From Pseudomonas sp. P5_109 (GTDB lineage: Bacteria > Pseudomonadota > Gammaproteobacteria > Pseudomonadales > Pseudomonadaceae), in the NCBI RefSeq assembly GCF_034009455.1, contig NZ_CP125380.1, positions 6,739,001 to 6,803,000 on the forward strand: a stretch of DNA of 64,000 nucleotides, read 5' to 3'. Positions 31,450 through 39,486 of this stretch are shown here, one piece after another. The translations under genes and the position numbers were made by a program. The notes under the pieces are model-generated. The model was not told the origin of the DNA. It worked only from the letters and a program-made list of their open reading frames with translations, and did not search any database. Every line of letters starts with the position of its first letter. Position 1 is the stretch's first letter.

Positions 31450-32175
31450 ATGACCGACAAGCCTCAGGTACCCGCACGACAAGCTGACGAATCACCGTCC
31501 GAAAGCCTGGAGGCGGCGGCTGTTGCCGCGTACCTGGAGGCTCATCCGGACTTCTTCGTCGAGCACGAAGAACTGCTCCCGTCCCTGCGCATTCCCCATC
31601 GGCGCGGCGATACCGTGTCGCTGGTGGAGCGTCAGATGACCATCCTGCGCGACCGCAACATCGAGATGCGCCATCGCCTCTCGCAGTTGATGGACGTAGC
31701 CCGGGACAACGACCGGTTGTTCGAGAAGACCCGTCGCCTGATCCTGGCGCTGATGGATGCCGCCAGCCTGGAAGACGTGGTGATGAGTGTCGAAGACAGT
31801 CTGCGCCAGGAATTCCAGGTGCCCTTCGTCAGCCTTATCCTGCTCGGTGACAACGCCATGCCGGTCGGCCGCTGGGTCACTCACGCCGAGGCACAAGTAG
31901 CCATCGGCGGCTTGCTCTCGGAAGACAAAAGCGTCAGCGGCAGCCTGCGCGAGCATGAACTGGACTTCCTGTTCGGCGAAGAACAGCGCAAGCAAATCGG
32001 CTCTACCGCGGTCGTTGCCATCAGCCACCAGGGCATCCACGGCATCCTGGCCATCGCCAGCCGCGATCCGCAGCACTACAAAAGCTCGGTGGGCACCTTG
32101 TTCCTGAGCTACATCGCCGAAGTCATGGGTCGCGTGCTGCCACGGGTCAACAATTCCCTGCGCTCGGTACGCTGA
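31450..32175 (+). CDS. DUF484 family (GAF-like) protein
   Basis: 241-residue cytosolic protein of the DUF484 family, related to GAF domains. N-terminal helical part with [20 protein letters not shown] and [13 protein letters not shown], then a GAF-like sheet region ([17 protein letters not shown]). Its place between dapF and xerC is conserved across gammaproteobacteria (as with E. coli yigA). Function unknown. Confidence 0.9.
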   Translation: MTDKPQVPARQADESPSESLEAAAVAAYLEAHPDFFVEHEELLPSLRIPHRRGDTVSLVERQMTILRDRNIEMRHRLSQLMDVARDNDRLFEKTRRLILALMDAASLEDVVMSVEDSLRQEFQVPFVSLILLGDNAMPVGRWVTHAEAQVAIGGLLSEDKSVSGSLREHELDFLFGEEQRKQIGSTAVVAISHQGIHGILAIASRDPQHYKSSVGTLFLSYIAEVMGRVLPRVNNSLRSVR

Positions 32176-32177
32176 AC

Positions 32178-33077
32178 ATGGAACGGCAACTGGACGCTTA
32201 CTGCGAACACCTGCGCAGTGAGCGACAGGTGTCGCCGCACACGCTGTCGGCCTACCGCCGCGACCTTGATAAAGTGCTGGGCTGGTGCATCAAACAGAAC
32301 ATCGGCAGCTGGGCGGCGCTGGACATCCAGCGCCTGCGCAGCCTGATTGCCCGCCTGCATGCCCAGGGTCAGTCATCGCGCAGCCTGGCGCGATTGCTGT
32401 CGGCCGTTCGCGGGCTCTATCACTACCTGAACCGCGAAGGCCTGTGCGATCACGATCCGGCCAATGGCCTGGCGCCGCCCAAAGGCGAACGCCGCCTGCC
32501 GAAAACCCTCGATACCGACCGCGCGCTGCAATTGCTTGAAGGCGGCGTTGAAGATGACTTTCTGGCACGTCGGGACCAGGCGATTCTGGAGTTGTTCTAC
32601 TCCTCCGGGCTGCGCCTTTCGGAGCTGACAGGCCTCAATCTCGATCAACTCGACCTGGCAGACGGCATGGTCCAGGTGCTCGGCAAAGGCAGCAAGACCC
32701 GTCTGCTGCCGGTCGGGAAAAAAGCCCGCGAAGCCCTGGAACAGTGGCTGCCTCTGCGGGCCATGGCCAACCCGGCGGACGATGCGGTGTTTGTCAGCCA
32801 ACAAGGTCGACGCCTCGGCCCGCGGGCGATCCAGATCCGGGTCAAGGCTGCCGGCGAGCGCGAACTGGGACAGAACCTGCACCCGCACATGCTGCGGCAC
32901 TCCTTCGCCAGCCATTTGCTGGAGTCCTCCCAGGATCTGCGCGCGGTGCAGGAGCTGCTCGGGCACTCGGACATCAAGACCACACAGATCTACACCCACC
33001 TGGACTTCCAGCATCTGGCAACGGTCTACGATAGCGCCCACCCACGGGCCAAACGCATGAAAGGCGACGATTCATGA
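32178..33077 (+). CDS. xerC: Tyrosine recombinase XerC
   Basis: 299-residue site-specific recombinase that acts with XerD at dif to resolve chromosome dimers. N-terminal SAM-like core-binding domain (1-85) and C-terminal catalytic domain with the Arg in [13 protein letters not shown], Lys in [12 protein letters not shown], the HxxR box [10 protein letters not shown], a second His in [10 protein letters not shown] and the nucleophilic Tyr in QIYTHL. Known as sss in pseudomonads. Housekeeping gene, not a phage integrase. 2 bp after the DUF484 gene and overlapping the next by 4 bp. Confidence 0.95.
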   Translation: MERQLDAYCEHLRSERQVSPHTLSAYRRDLDKVLGWCIKQNIGSWAALDIQRLRSLIARLHAQGQSSRSLARLLSAVRGLYHYLNREGLCDHDPANGLAPPKGERRLPKTLDTDRALQLLEGGVEDDFLARRDQAILELFYSSGLRLSELTGLNLDQLDLADGMVQVLGKGSKTRLLPVGKKAREALEQWLPLRAMANPADDAVFVSQQGRRLGPRAIQIRVKAAGERELGQNLHPHMLRHSFASHLLESSQDLRAVQELLGHSDIKTTQIYTHLDFQHLATVYDSAHPRAKRMKGDDS

Positions 33078-33781
33078 ATATTCAGTTGATCACCTTCGAC
33101 CTCGACGACACGCTGTGGGACACCGCCCCCGTCATTGTCAGCGCCGAAGCCGTTTTGCGTGAATGGCTGACCAAGCACGCACCCAATCTGGGCGCCGTGC
33201 CGGTGGAGCATTTGTGGGCCATACGCGAACGCATCCTGAGCATCGAGCCAAACCTCAAGCATCGCATCAGCGCCCTGCGGCGCCGCGTATTGTTCCAGGC
33301 GCTGGAAGAAGCCGGTTACCCCCACAAGGAAGCGTCCGACCTGGCCGATCAGAGCTTCGAAGTGTTTCTGCATGCCCGACATCAGCTGGAAATCTTCCCG
33401 GAGGTGCAACCGACCCTGGAAACATTGGCCAACCATTACACCCTCGGCGTAGTCACCAACGGCAACGCCGATGTGCGTCGGTTGGGCCTGGCGGATTACT
33501 TCAAGTTTGCGCTGTGCGCCGAAGACATCGGTATCGCCAAACCTGATGCGCGACTGTTTCATGAGGCATTGCAACGGGGTGGTGCAACCGCGGAAACCGC
33601 GGTACACATCGGCGATCATCCGGGTGATGACATTGCCGGGGCGCAGCAGGCGGGATTGCGTGCAATCTGGTTCAACCCGGCGGGCAAAACCTGGGAAGCC
33701 GAGCGGTTTCCCGATGCGCAGATTCGCAGCCTGACCGAGTTGCCGGCGTTGCTGGCGAGTTGGAACAAGGTCTCGGCCTGA
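33074..33781 (+). CDS. yigB: HAD-superfamily hydrolase (YigB-like)
   Basis: 235-residue HAD phosphatase. Motif [10 protein letters not shown] with nucleophile Asp, motif [10 protein letters not shown], motif III KPDAR and motif [19 protein letters not shown] are all present, with a helical cap between I and II. YigB is a flavin (FMN) phosphatase in E. coli and is encoded at the same place after xerC. The start overlaps xerC by 4 bp. Confidence 0.9.
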   Translation: MNIQLITFDLDDTLWDTAPVIVSAEAVLREWLTKHAPNLGAVPVEHLWAIRERILSIEPNLKHRISALRRRVLFQALEEAGYPHKEASDLADQSFEVFLHARHQLEIFPEVQPTLETLANHYTLGVVTNGNADVRRLGLADYFKFALCAEDIGIAKPDARLFHEALQRGGATAETAVHIGDHPGDDIAGAQQAGLRAIWFNPAGKTWEAERFPDAQIRSLTELPALLASWNKVSA

Positions 33782-33792
33782 TACAAAACCAA

Positions 33793-33883
33793 TGTGGGAG
33801 CGGGCTTGCTCGCGAAGGCGGCGTACCCGTCGACATTGATGCTGGCTGACACGACGCCTTCGCGAGCAAGCCCGCTCCCACAG
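33793..33883. repeat. REP pair
   Basis: Inverted units GTGGGAGCGGGCTTGCTCGC and GCGAGCAAGCCCGCTCCCAC with a spacer of about 50 bp, after the xerC-yigB operon. Confidence 0.9.
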
Positions 33884-33920
33884 TGGATTGTGCTCATCCG
33901 AAATTTTTGTTCCAGGCATG

Positions 33921-33949
33921 AAAAAGCCCGCAGCGACGGCGGGCTTTTT
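33921..33949. terminator. Bidirectional intrinsic terminator, sutA / yigB
   Basis: Perfect stem AAAAAGCCCGC / GCGGGCTTTTT with a 7-base loop between convergent yigB and sutA. T-runs exist on both strands. Confidence 0.88.
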
Positions 33950-33968
33950 CAGCAAGCGGGTAGCAGCC

Positions 33969-34292
33969 TCAGATAGGCCGGCTGCCGTACTTGTTGTCCG
34001 GTTTCTTAGGAGGATCGGCGACCACATTGGCCTCCACTTCCTGCACCTTGCCACCTTTGGCCAAAAACTCCTCCATGGCCCGCGCGAGAGCATCGCGTTC
34101 CTTGTTCTTGGCTTCGACACTCGGCAGCTCATCGACCGACACCGCTGCCTTGGCCTTGCCTTTGGCGGTCGGAGCCGGCGCATCACCGCCATCGTCTTCA
34201 GCGACGTCTTCCGCCGCTGCTTCCAGACCTTCTTCGGTTTCGTCGTCGTCGCCTACTTCGAGGTCGTCGTTTTCCAGATCATCGTCGCTCAT
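33969..34292 (-). CDS. sutA: SutA, RNA polymerase-binding regulator of slow growth
   Basis: 107-residue protein: a very acidic disordered N-terminus (MSDDDLENDDLEVGDDDETE) to about residue 40, a helical centre (VEAKNKERDALARAMEEFLA) and a C-terminal tail (PPKKPDNKYGSRPI). These are the features of SutA, which in P. aeruginosa binds RNA polymerase and aids transcription in starved, slowly growing cells. It has its own terminator. Confidence 0.9.
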   Translation of the reverse strand: MSDDDLENDDLEVGDDDETEEGLEAAAEDVAEDDGGDAPAPTAKGKAKAAVSVDELPSVEAKNKERDALARAMEEFLAKGGKVQEVEANVVADPPKKPDNKYGSRPI

Positions 34293-34393
34293 GTTCTACC
34301 TCATGACTTGCGAAAAGCAGATTAGTTATAGCCCAGCTTTGCCCTCTGTCGAAGGCTGCCGGAAAAAAATCAACAGCCGCTGCTGACCAGCGG

Positions 34394-34819
34394 TTATGCC
34401 TCTTCACCGTGCACGGTGGCGAGGACTTTACGGGCACCGCCATGATCACGGTGCTCGCCCAGGTAAACGCCTTGCCAGGTCCCCAACGCCAACCGGCCTG
34501 CCGAAATCGGCAAACTGAGCTGACAGCCAAGCACGCTGGCCTTGAAGTGCGCCGGGAGGTCGTCCAGGCCTTCGTCGTTATGCTCATAGCCGTCTGTTCC
34601 TTGTGGGATCAGACGATTGAAAAACCGTTCGAAGTCGCGACGTACCGCCGGATCGGCGTTCTCGTTGATGGTCAACGACGCCGAGGTATGCTGCAGCCAC
34701 AAATGCAACAGACCGACCCGACACGCCTTGAGTTCAGGCAGGCCGGCGAGTAACTCGTCCGTTACCAGATGAAAGCCCCGGGGCCTCGCCCGCAAGGTAA
34801 TCAGAGTCTGTTGCCACAT
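34394..34819 (-). CDS. yjbQ: YjbQ family protein (secondary thiamine-phosphate synthase)
   Basis: 141-residue protein of the UPF0047/YjbQ family, which shows weak thiamine-phosphate synthase activity. LLHLWLQHTSASLTINENAD and the final GTWQGVYLGEHRDHGGARKV are the family signatures, with metal-ligand-like histidines. The start MWQQTLITL at 34819 fits the family. Confidence 0.9.
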   Translation of the reverse strand: MWQQTLITLRARPRGFHLVTDELLAGLPELKACRVGLLHLWLQHTSASLTINENADPAVRRDFERFFNRLIPQGTDGYEHNDEGLDDLPAHFKASVLGCQLSLPISAGRLALGTWQGVYLGEHRDHGGARKVLATVHGEEA

Positions 34820-34990
34820 ACAGTTCTCCGCACGTTCGGGGCGCATTCTAGCGCGCTCTGGGAAAAAACAAAGGCCCTAATATTCCTTGAATCTTGTAAG
34901 CCTTCGACCGCACAAAAACACCCGACGCAAACATCGCAAAACCTGTAGGAAAAAACCTTTCAGCTCAGCCTTCGATGACAAATTTCAGAC

Positions 34991-35022
34991 AAAAAAATGC
35001 CCGGCAAGCCGGGCAATTTTTT
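34991..35022 (-). terminator. Intrinsic terminator of glnK-amtB
   Basis: Inverted repeat TGCCCGGC / GCCGGGCA flanked by A- and T-runs, directly after the amtB stop on the minus strand. Confidence 0.85.
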
Positions 35023-35032
35023 ATGCGCGTGC

Positions 35033-36370
35033 TTACAAGTTGTAGCCGCGTTCGTTGTGAAGCGCCAGATCGATGCCGACCGCCTCTTCTTCTTCGTTGA
35101 TGCGCAGCCCCATGACCATATCCAGCACCTTGAGGATGATGTACGTGGCGATCGCGGTATAGATCACTGTGAAGCCCACGCCTTTGCACTGAATCCATAC
35201 TTGTGCGGCGATGTCGGTCACGGTGCCGAAGCCACCCAGGGACGGCGCGGCGAACACACCGGTCAGGATCGCGCCGAGAATACCGCCGATACCGTGTACG
35301 CCGAAGGCGTCCAGGGAGTCGTCATAGCCGAGTTTGCGCTTCAGGGTGGTGGCGCAGAAGAAGCACACCACGCCAGCAGCCAGACCGATTACCAACGCGC
35401 CCATCGGGCCAACGGTGCCCGCAGCCGGGGTGATTGCCACCAGACCGGCAACCACGCCCGAAGCGATACCCAGTGCGCTAGGTTTGCCATGGGTGAGCCA
35501 CTCGGCAAACATCCAGCCCAGCGCCGCAGCAGCGGTAGCGATTTGTGTCACCAGCATCGCCATACCGGCGGTGCCGTTGGCCGCAGCGGCGGAACCGGCG
35601 TTGAAGCCGAACCAGCCAACCCACAGCATGGCCGCGCCCATCAAGGTGTAGCCAAGGTTGTGCGGCGCCATCGGCGTAGTCGGGAAGCCTTTGCGCTTGC
35701 CTAGTACCAGGCAGGCAACCAGACCGGCCACACCGGCGTTGATGTGCACCACGGTGCCGCCAGCGAAGTCCAGAACGCCCCAGTCCCACATCAGGCCGCC
35801 GTTACCGGACCAGACCATGTGCGCAATCGGCGCGTAGACCAGGGTGAACCAGATGCCCATGAAGACCAGCATCGCGGAGAACTTCATCCGCTCGGCGAAG
35901 GCGCCGACGATCAACGCAGGAGTGATGATGGCGAAGGTCATCTGGAAGGTGACGAACACCGCTTCCGGGAACAGCGCCGCAGGACCGGTCAGGCTGGCTG
36001 GCGTGATGCCGGCGAGGAATGCCTTGCCCATGCCGCCGAAGAACGAGTTGAAGTTGACGACGCCCTGCTCCATGCCCGTGGTGTCGAACGCGATGCTGTA
36101 GCCATAAATGACCCACAGGACGCTGATCAGACCGGTAATGGCGAAGCACTGCATCATCACGGAAAGAATGTTTTTCGACCGAACCATGCCGCCGTAGAAC
36201 AGCGCGAGGCCGGGAATGGTCATGAACAGCACCAAGGCTGTCGAGGTCAACATCCAGGCGGTGTCGCCGGAGTTGAGGACTGGGGCCGCCACTTCGTCTG
36301 CCGCCAAAGCAAGGCTGGGCATTACGATGGACAACAGGGCTCCTAGCCCTGCGAATTTACGCAGAGTCAT
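35033..36370 (-). CDS. amtB: Ammonium transporter AmtB
   Basis: 445-residue ammonium channel with a cleavable signal peptide (MTLRKFAGLGALLSIVMPSLALA) and eleven membrane segments. Visible motifs include DTAWMLTSTALVLFMTIPGL and DFAGGTVVHINAGVAGLVA, which holds the first pore histidine, and the second near FGVHGIGGILGAI. The GlnK-binding C-tail ends in ALHNERGYNL. It lies 35 bp downstream of glnK, whose product blocks it when nitrogen is plentiful. Confidence 0.97.
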   Translation of the reverse strand: MTLRKFAGLGALLSIVMPSLALAADEVAAPVLNSGDTAWMLTSTALVLFMTIPGLALFYGGMVRSKNILSVMMQCFAITGLISVLWVIYGYSIAFDTTGMEQGVVNFNSFFGGMGKAFLAGITPASLTGPAALFPEAVFVTFQMTFAIITPALIVGAFAERMKFSAMLVFMGIWFTLVYAPIAHMVWSGNGGLMWDWGVLDFAGGTVVHINAGVAGLVACLVLGKRKGFPTTPMAPHNLGYTLMGAAMLWVGWFGFNAGSAAAANGTAGMAMLVTQIATAAAALGWMFAEWLTHGKPSALGIASGVVAGLVAITPAAGTVGPMGALVIGLAAGVVCFFCATTLKRKLGYDDSLDAFGVHGIGGILGAILTGVFAAPSLGGFGTVTDIAAQVWIQCKGVGFTVIYTAIATYIILKVLDMVMGLRINEEEEAVGIDLALHNERGYNL

Positions 36371-36405
36371 ATTGTTTTCTCCTGGGGCGTTGGGTTTGTG
36401 GCGGC

Positions 36406-37162
<757 letters not shown>

Positions 37163-37423
37163 ATGCTCGCGCCAAAAGACTTCCTCGACGCCCTCACCGG
37201 CACCGCCTCCCGCCTCTTCAGCGGCGATACGCCCCTGCCGAAAGCCGAAATCGAAAGCCAGTTCAAAATGTTGCTGCAAAGCGGCTTCAGCAAACTGGAT
37301 CTGGTGAGCAGGGAAGAATTCGATAGTCAGATGGTTGTACTGGCGCGCACGCGGGCGCGGCTGGAGAGCCTTGAGGCGAAGGTGGCGGAGCTTGAGGCGA
37401 AGCTGAATCCGCCGACCGAGTAA
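37163..37423 (+). CDS. ubiK: UbiK family ubiquinone-synthesis accessory factor (BMFP)
   Basis: 86-residue protein: MLAPKDFLDALTGTASRLFS, an amphipathic membrane-facing helix, followed by a coiled coil (ARTRARLESLEAKVAELEAK). It fits the UbiK/YqiC (BMFP) family that binds UbiJ in the aerobic ubiquinone complex. The ATG at 37163 is preferred to the TTG two codons earlier. In P. aeruginosa this gene is followed directly by yifB; here an island of about 3 kb intervenes. Confidence 0.85.
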   Translation: MLAPKDFLDALTGTASRLFSGDTPLPKAEIESQFKMLLQSGFSKLDLVSREEFDSQMVVLARTRARLESLEAKVAELEAKLNPPTE

Positions 37424-37452
37424 CTCATCAATCCTGATTCGAAACACAGCCC

Positions 37453-37734
37453 CCTGTAGGAGCTGCCGAAGGCTGCGATCTTTTGATCCTAAGCCCCGCA
37501 AAAATCCCGGCAACGTCCTACAAACATCACACCGCCGTCCGATTGCGTCGCTAAGCCCCGGTTCCTAAGCTCATCTCGGCTGAATATTCAGCACTGGGTT
37601 TGGCGACCCGGATAGCATGTGACGCACCGCAACCACGTTCGATACTGGGCATTATTCCCTTCTCGAATTATGGCGGCTGGGCGTGGGAGACCTTCGGGTC
37701 TGCCGGTTTTTCGCATGCACCGGTTCGCCAACCC
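37453..37734 (+). repeat. Direct repeat copy 1: leader of the Bro-N gene
   Basis: About 280 bp that recur in the same orientation at 38559-38833 with many substitutions but almost no large gaps. The unit opens with the TGTAGGAGCTGCCG...GGCTGCGATC element known from pseudomonad intergenic regions, then the conserved GGTTCCTAAGCTCA, GGGTTTGGCGAC and ACCACGTTCGA blocks and ends in the C4-like RNA. Copy 1 is intact. Confidence 0.9.
37543..37571 (+). promoter_or_regulatory. Candidate sigma-70 promoter of the C4-like RNA
   Basis: TTGCGT, 17 bases, TAAGCT. The same hexamers and spacing are kept in the second copy (TTGCGC, 17, TAAGCT at 38642-38670) although the spacer differs, which supports function. 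The -10 box is poor. A perfect palindrome CTGAATATTCAG at 37580-37591 lies just downstream and is not kept in copy 2. Confidence 0.45.
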
Positions 37735-37747
37735 GCGCACAGCTGCC
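37672..37747 (+). ncRNA. C4-like antisense RNA upstream of the Bro-N gene
   Basis: The sequence folds into a three-way junction. Outer stem: GGCGGCTG (37672-37679) with CAGCTGCC (37740-37747), continued by 37681-37687 with 37732-37738. Hairpin one: AGACC-TTCG-GGTCT (37688-37701), a stable UUCG tetraloop. Hairpin two: CCGGT (37703-37707) with ACCGG (37719-37723). TTCGCCAA (37724-37731) is left single stranded. CTGCCG (37700-37705) and TCGCCAA (37725-37731) are complementary, in antisense order, to CGGCAG (37773-37778) and TTGGCGA (37759-37765) just before the next start codon. This is the layout of the C4 RNA family of phages P1/P7, which represses an antirepressor gene. The fold and pairing are seen; the family name is my inference. 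Confidence 0.7.
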
Positions 37748-37758
37748 ACCCTTTTCGT

Positions 37759-37778
37759 TTGGCGACGATCAGCGGCAG
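37759..37778 (+). promoter_or_regulatory. Predicted C4 target site
   Basis: TTGGCGA (37759-37765) and CGGCAG (37773-37778) are perfect complements of the two exposed parts of the RNA just upstream, in the right order. The site ends 8 bp before the ATG at 37787, covering its weak ribosome-binding region (GGCAG). A further TTGGCGA lies upstream of the RNA at 37600-37606, as P1 has targets on both sides of c4. Confidence 0.55.
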
Positions 37779-37786
37779 TTTCCTTC

Positions 37787-37906
37787 ATGCGAATTTGGGT
37801 ACTGCTCGATGGACGAAAATTATCTAATACCTCACGCCTTCACCCGCCACAAACTCCACCTCCACGCCCTCCTAATACAAAACCAACCCTGGTTCAGCGC
37901 CCGTGA
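37787..37906 (+). CDS. Short overlapping frame, possible icd-like leader of the Bro-N gene
   Basis: 39-codon frame (MRIWVLLDGRKLSNTSRLHP) starting 8 bp after the predicted C4 target and overlapping the first 98 bp of the Bro-N gene in another frame. In phage P1 the C4 RNA blocks translation of the short icd frame, to which translation of ant is coupled. The layout here is the same, but the peptide has no recognisable similarity and its start is not proven. Confidence 0.35.
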   Translation: MRIWVLLDGRKLSNTSRLHPPQTPPPRPPNTKPTLVQRP

Positions 37907-38330
37907 CCTCGGCCGCCTCCTGCGCCTCTACCTCGACGAACGCGCCGTCCGAAAACTCGATCCCGACCAATACCAAACAGCCAAAACCCTCATCCACGGT
38001 CACATCGAAAACATCCTGTTGATCAGCGAATCCGGCGTCTACACATTACTGGTCTACCACTACTGCCCCGAGTACCGAGCTCTGCGTGAATGGCTCACCC
38101 ACGAAGTCGTCCCCGCCCTGCGAGACGCCCTATACCCCACTACAATCGAACGCCCGCAACTGAGCCTGCTCAACTGGCCGGAAATGTCGTTGAGCCTGCT
38201 GCACTGGAACAACCAGTCGTGGATTCGGTTGCAGGATGTGCCGCAGATGCTGCCTGACCAGGAGACTTCAAGGCCTGCTATCAGTGCGCCTTGGTGGAAA
38301 AGAGCCGCAAAGATGCTTAACGCATTTTGA
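37809..38330 (+). CDS. Bro-N domain protein, phage antirepressor-like
   Basis: 173-residue protein with a Bro-N domain over residues 1 to about 110: WFSARDLGRLLRLYL, then LISESGVYTLLVYHYCPEYR and LREWLTHEVVPALRDALYP, the pattern of the N-terminal DNA-binding domain of phage antirepressors (P22 Ant, P1 Ant) and baculovirus BRO proteins. The rest (WPEMSLSLLHWNNQSWIRL) is unlike any C-terminal domain I know. No good ribosome site precedes the ATG, which fits translation coupled to the short frame at 37787. It is probably a domesticated or stranded phage regulator, controlled by the C4-like RNA. Confidence 0.75.
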   Translation: MDENYLIPHAFTRHKLHLHALLIQNQPWFSARDLGRLLRLYLDERAVRKLDPDQYQTAKTLIHGHIENILLISESGVYTLLVYHYCPEYRALREWLTHEVVPALRDALYPTTIERPQLSLLNWPEMSLSLLHWNNQSWIRLQDVPQMLPDQETSRPAISAPWWKRAAKMLNAF

Positions 38331-38334
38331 ATAA

Positions 38335-38360
38335 AAACCCCACGCGTTGGCGTGGGGGTT
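38335..38360. terminator. Hairpin terminator after the Bro-N gene
   Basis: Stem AACCCCACGC / GCGTGGGGTT 4 bp after the Bro-N stop. The T-run is better on the minus strand, so it may once have ended the minus-strand higA gene whose remnant lies next to it. Confidence 0.7.
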
Positions 38361-38468
38361 CAGCCAGAATTCCGGGGGAGTGTCCAGACAGATAGATAAC
38401 CTCAGAGCCATATCAGCACTGACACCCTGACGCTGGAGCACGATGTCGTTCACCGTAGGTGTCGACAT
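38345..38468 (-). pseudogene. higA: Remnant of a HigA-family antitoxin gene
   Basis: The minus strand reads PTVNDIVLQRQGVSADMALR, then LSICLDTPPEFWLNPHANAW. This is the helix-turn-helix core of HigA/VapI-type antitoxins (NxIVxGRRGITADTALRLA...TSPEFWLNLQ). The N-terminal ~25 residues, the C-terminal third and any toxin gene are missing, so this is a degraded fragment. The open frame continues past it into unrelated sequence. Confidence 0.65.
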
Positions 38469-38558
38469 TCAACGCTTCCAGGCGATTACCCGGTGGAGAT
38501 CGAAGATCTACTTGGGGCGAGACTGCTCGCGATAAAGCCGAAACGACCTTCAGATTGA

Positions 38559-38833
38559 CCTGTAGGAATTGCCGCAGGCTACGGCATTCAAGCCCGCAAG
38601 AATCCCGGCAACTTCCTACGAAGATCTCATTCCCCGTCCGATTGCGCCGCAAAGCTCCGGTTCCTAAGCTCACTCCCAGTTAATTAGTCAGCAACGGGTT
38701 TGGCGACTCGAGCAGCACCCGACGCACCGTGACCACGTTCGAACCAGTGATTTATTCCTTTCTCGAATGATGGCCGTGCATGGAAAACCTTCGGGCCTGC
38801 CGGCATTTCCGCAGGCTCCGGTTCACCAATCCG
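38559..38833 (+). repeat. Direct repeat copy 2: decayed Bro-N leader
   Basis: Aligns along its whole length with 37453-37734. Shared blocks include GGTTCCTAAGCTCA, GGGTTTGGCGAC, GACGCACCG and ACCTTCGGG. No Bro-N gene follows; the similarity stops where the AT-rich cargo begins. Confidence 0.9.
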
Positions 38834-38836
38834 CTT
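38772..38836 (+). pseudogene. Decayed C4-like RNA copy
   Basis: Counterpart of the RNA at 37672. The TTCG loop and the CCGG/CCGG stem remain, but the first hairpin has lost pairs (AAACC/GGCCT), the outer stem has no partner and the antisense site reads TTCACCAA instead of TTCGCCAA. It should neither fold nor pair properly. Confidence 0.65.
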
Positions 38837-38936
38837 GAAAAATTTAAGTCCATGTTACATAGCTTAGATAATAGCTTGTAATGAGCACAACTTTTTAAAT
38901 GGAATACTGTTACCAACACCACAAGGAGCAACACCC

Positions 38937-39383
38937 ATGAAAATATCCAAGTCTTTAATTGTCGCTTTCGCATTTACTGCATTTCACATAAGTTCAGCGG
39001 TTGCTGGGCCGCCTGTTACAGTCATATTCAAGAACCTTGGAACACAGACTGCTACGTATACTCCCATAACGAACAACGAAGCTATAACGAAAGCAAACGC
39101 ATCACCTACTCCACAAGCGTCCGTGACTGCAAAAAGCTCGGATACGTACGACATACAAAGCCAGATATCACCTAATTACAACCATGCTAATTTACGATAT
39201 CAAATCGGCAACAAGGAATGTGTTTATTTAGCGACATTTGTGACCACCCTTGGCTTTGGCGCAAGCAAAATTCCAAAATGGAATAATACGGCCACGCCTA
39301 GTGGTGGGGCGACCTGCACCATAAAAGTAACTAAAACAAATCCGTCCACCTATGCTTGGTCAGTAGTAATTACAATGAAGTAA
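38937..39383 (+). CDS. Secreted protein of unknown function
   Basis: 148 residues with a clear signal peptide (MKISKSLIVAFAFTAFHISSAVA, cleavage after AVA-G). The mature part is Thr/Asn-rich with alternating hydrophobic residues suggesting beta structure (VTVIFKNLGTQTATYTPI, then NLRYQIGNKECVYLATFV). Its two cysteines (in KECVY and GATCTI) could form a disulfide. AAGGAG lies 11 bp before the ATG. I do not recognise the family. Base and codon use are much more AT-rich than in neighbouring genes, a sign of transfer. A toxin, lectin or inhibitor is possible, but nothing proves it. Confidence 0.75.
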   Translation: MKISKSLIVAFAFTAFHISSAVAGPPVTVIFKNLGTQTATYTPITNNEAITKANASPTPQASVTAKSSDTYDIQSQISPNYNHANLRYQIGNKECVYLATFVTTLGFGASKIPKWNNTATPSGGATCTIKVTKTNPSTYAWSVVITMK

Positions 39384-39486
39384 AGTATGTAGCGGGCCTT
39401 AAGCGGCTTGTAAAATCTTGCTAAAGCATCAACAGTCATTAGGCAACCTATCATGTTTTAGTCATCGAACAGGGAGTGGCAACAAA

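Larger units (their letters stand above)
38469..38936. other. Non-coding stretch with decayed leader copy
   Basis: No gene seen. It holds the second copy of the Bro-N leader and, from about 38840, an AT-rich region with the promoter of the secreted-protein gene. A 73-codon frame on the minus strand is not supported. Confidence 0.6.

Noticed and set aside
32178..33077. Tyrosine recombinase as a possible phage integrase
   Set aside because: Place in the dapF-DUF484-xerC-yigB operon and full XerC features show it is the housekeeping enzyme.
38752..38973. 73-codon minus-strand frame with a hydrophobic segment
   Set aside because: It overlaps the decayed leader and the start of the secreted-protein gene, and has no family match or good context.
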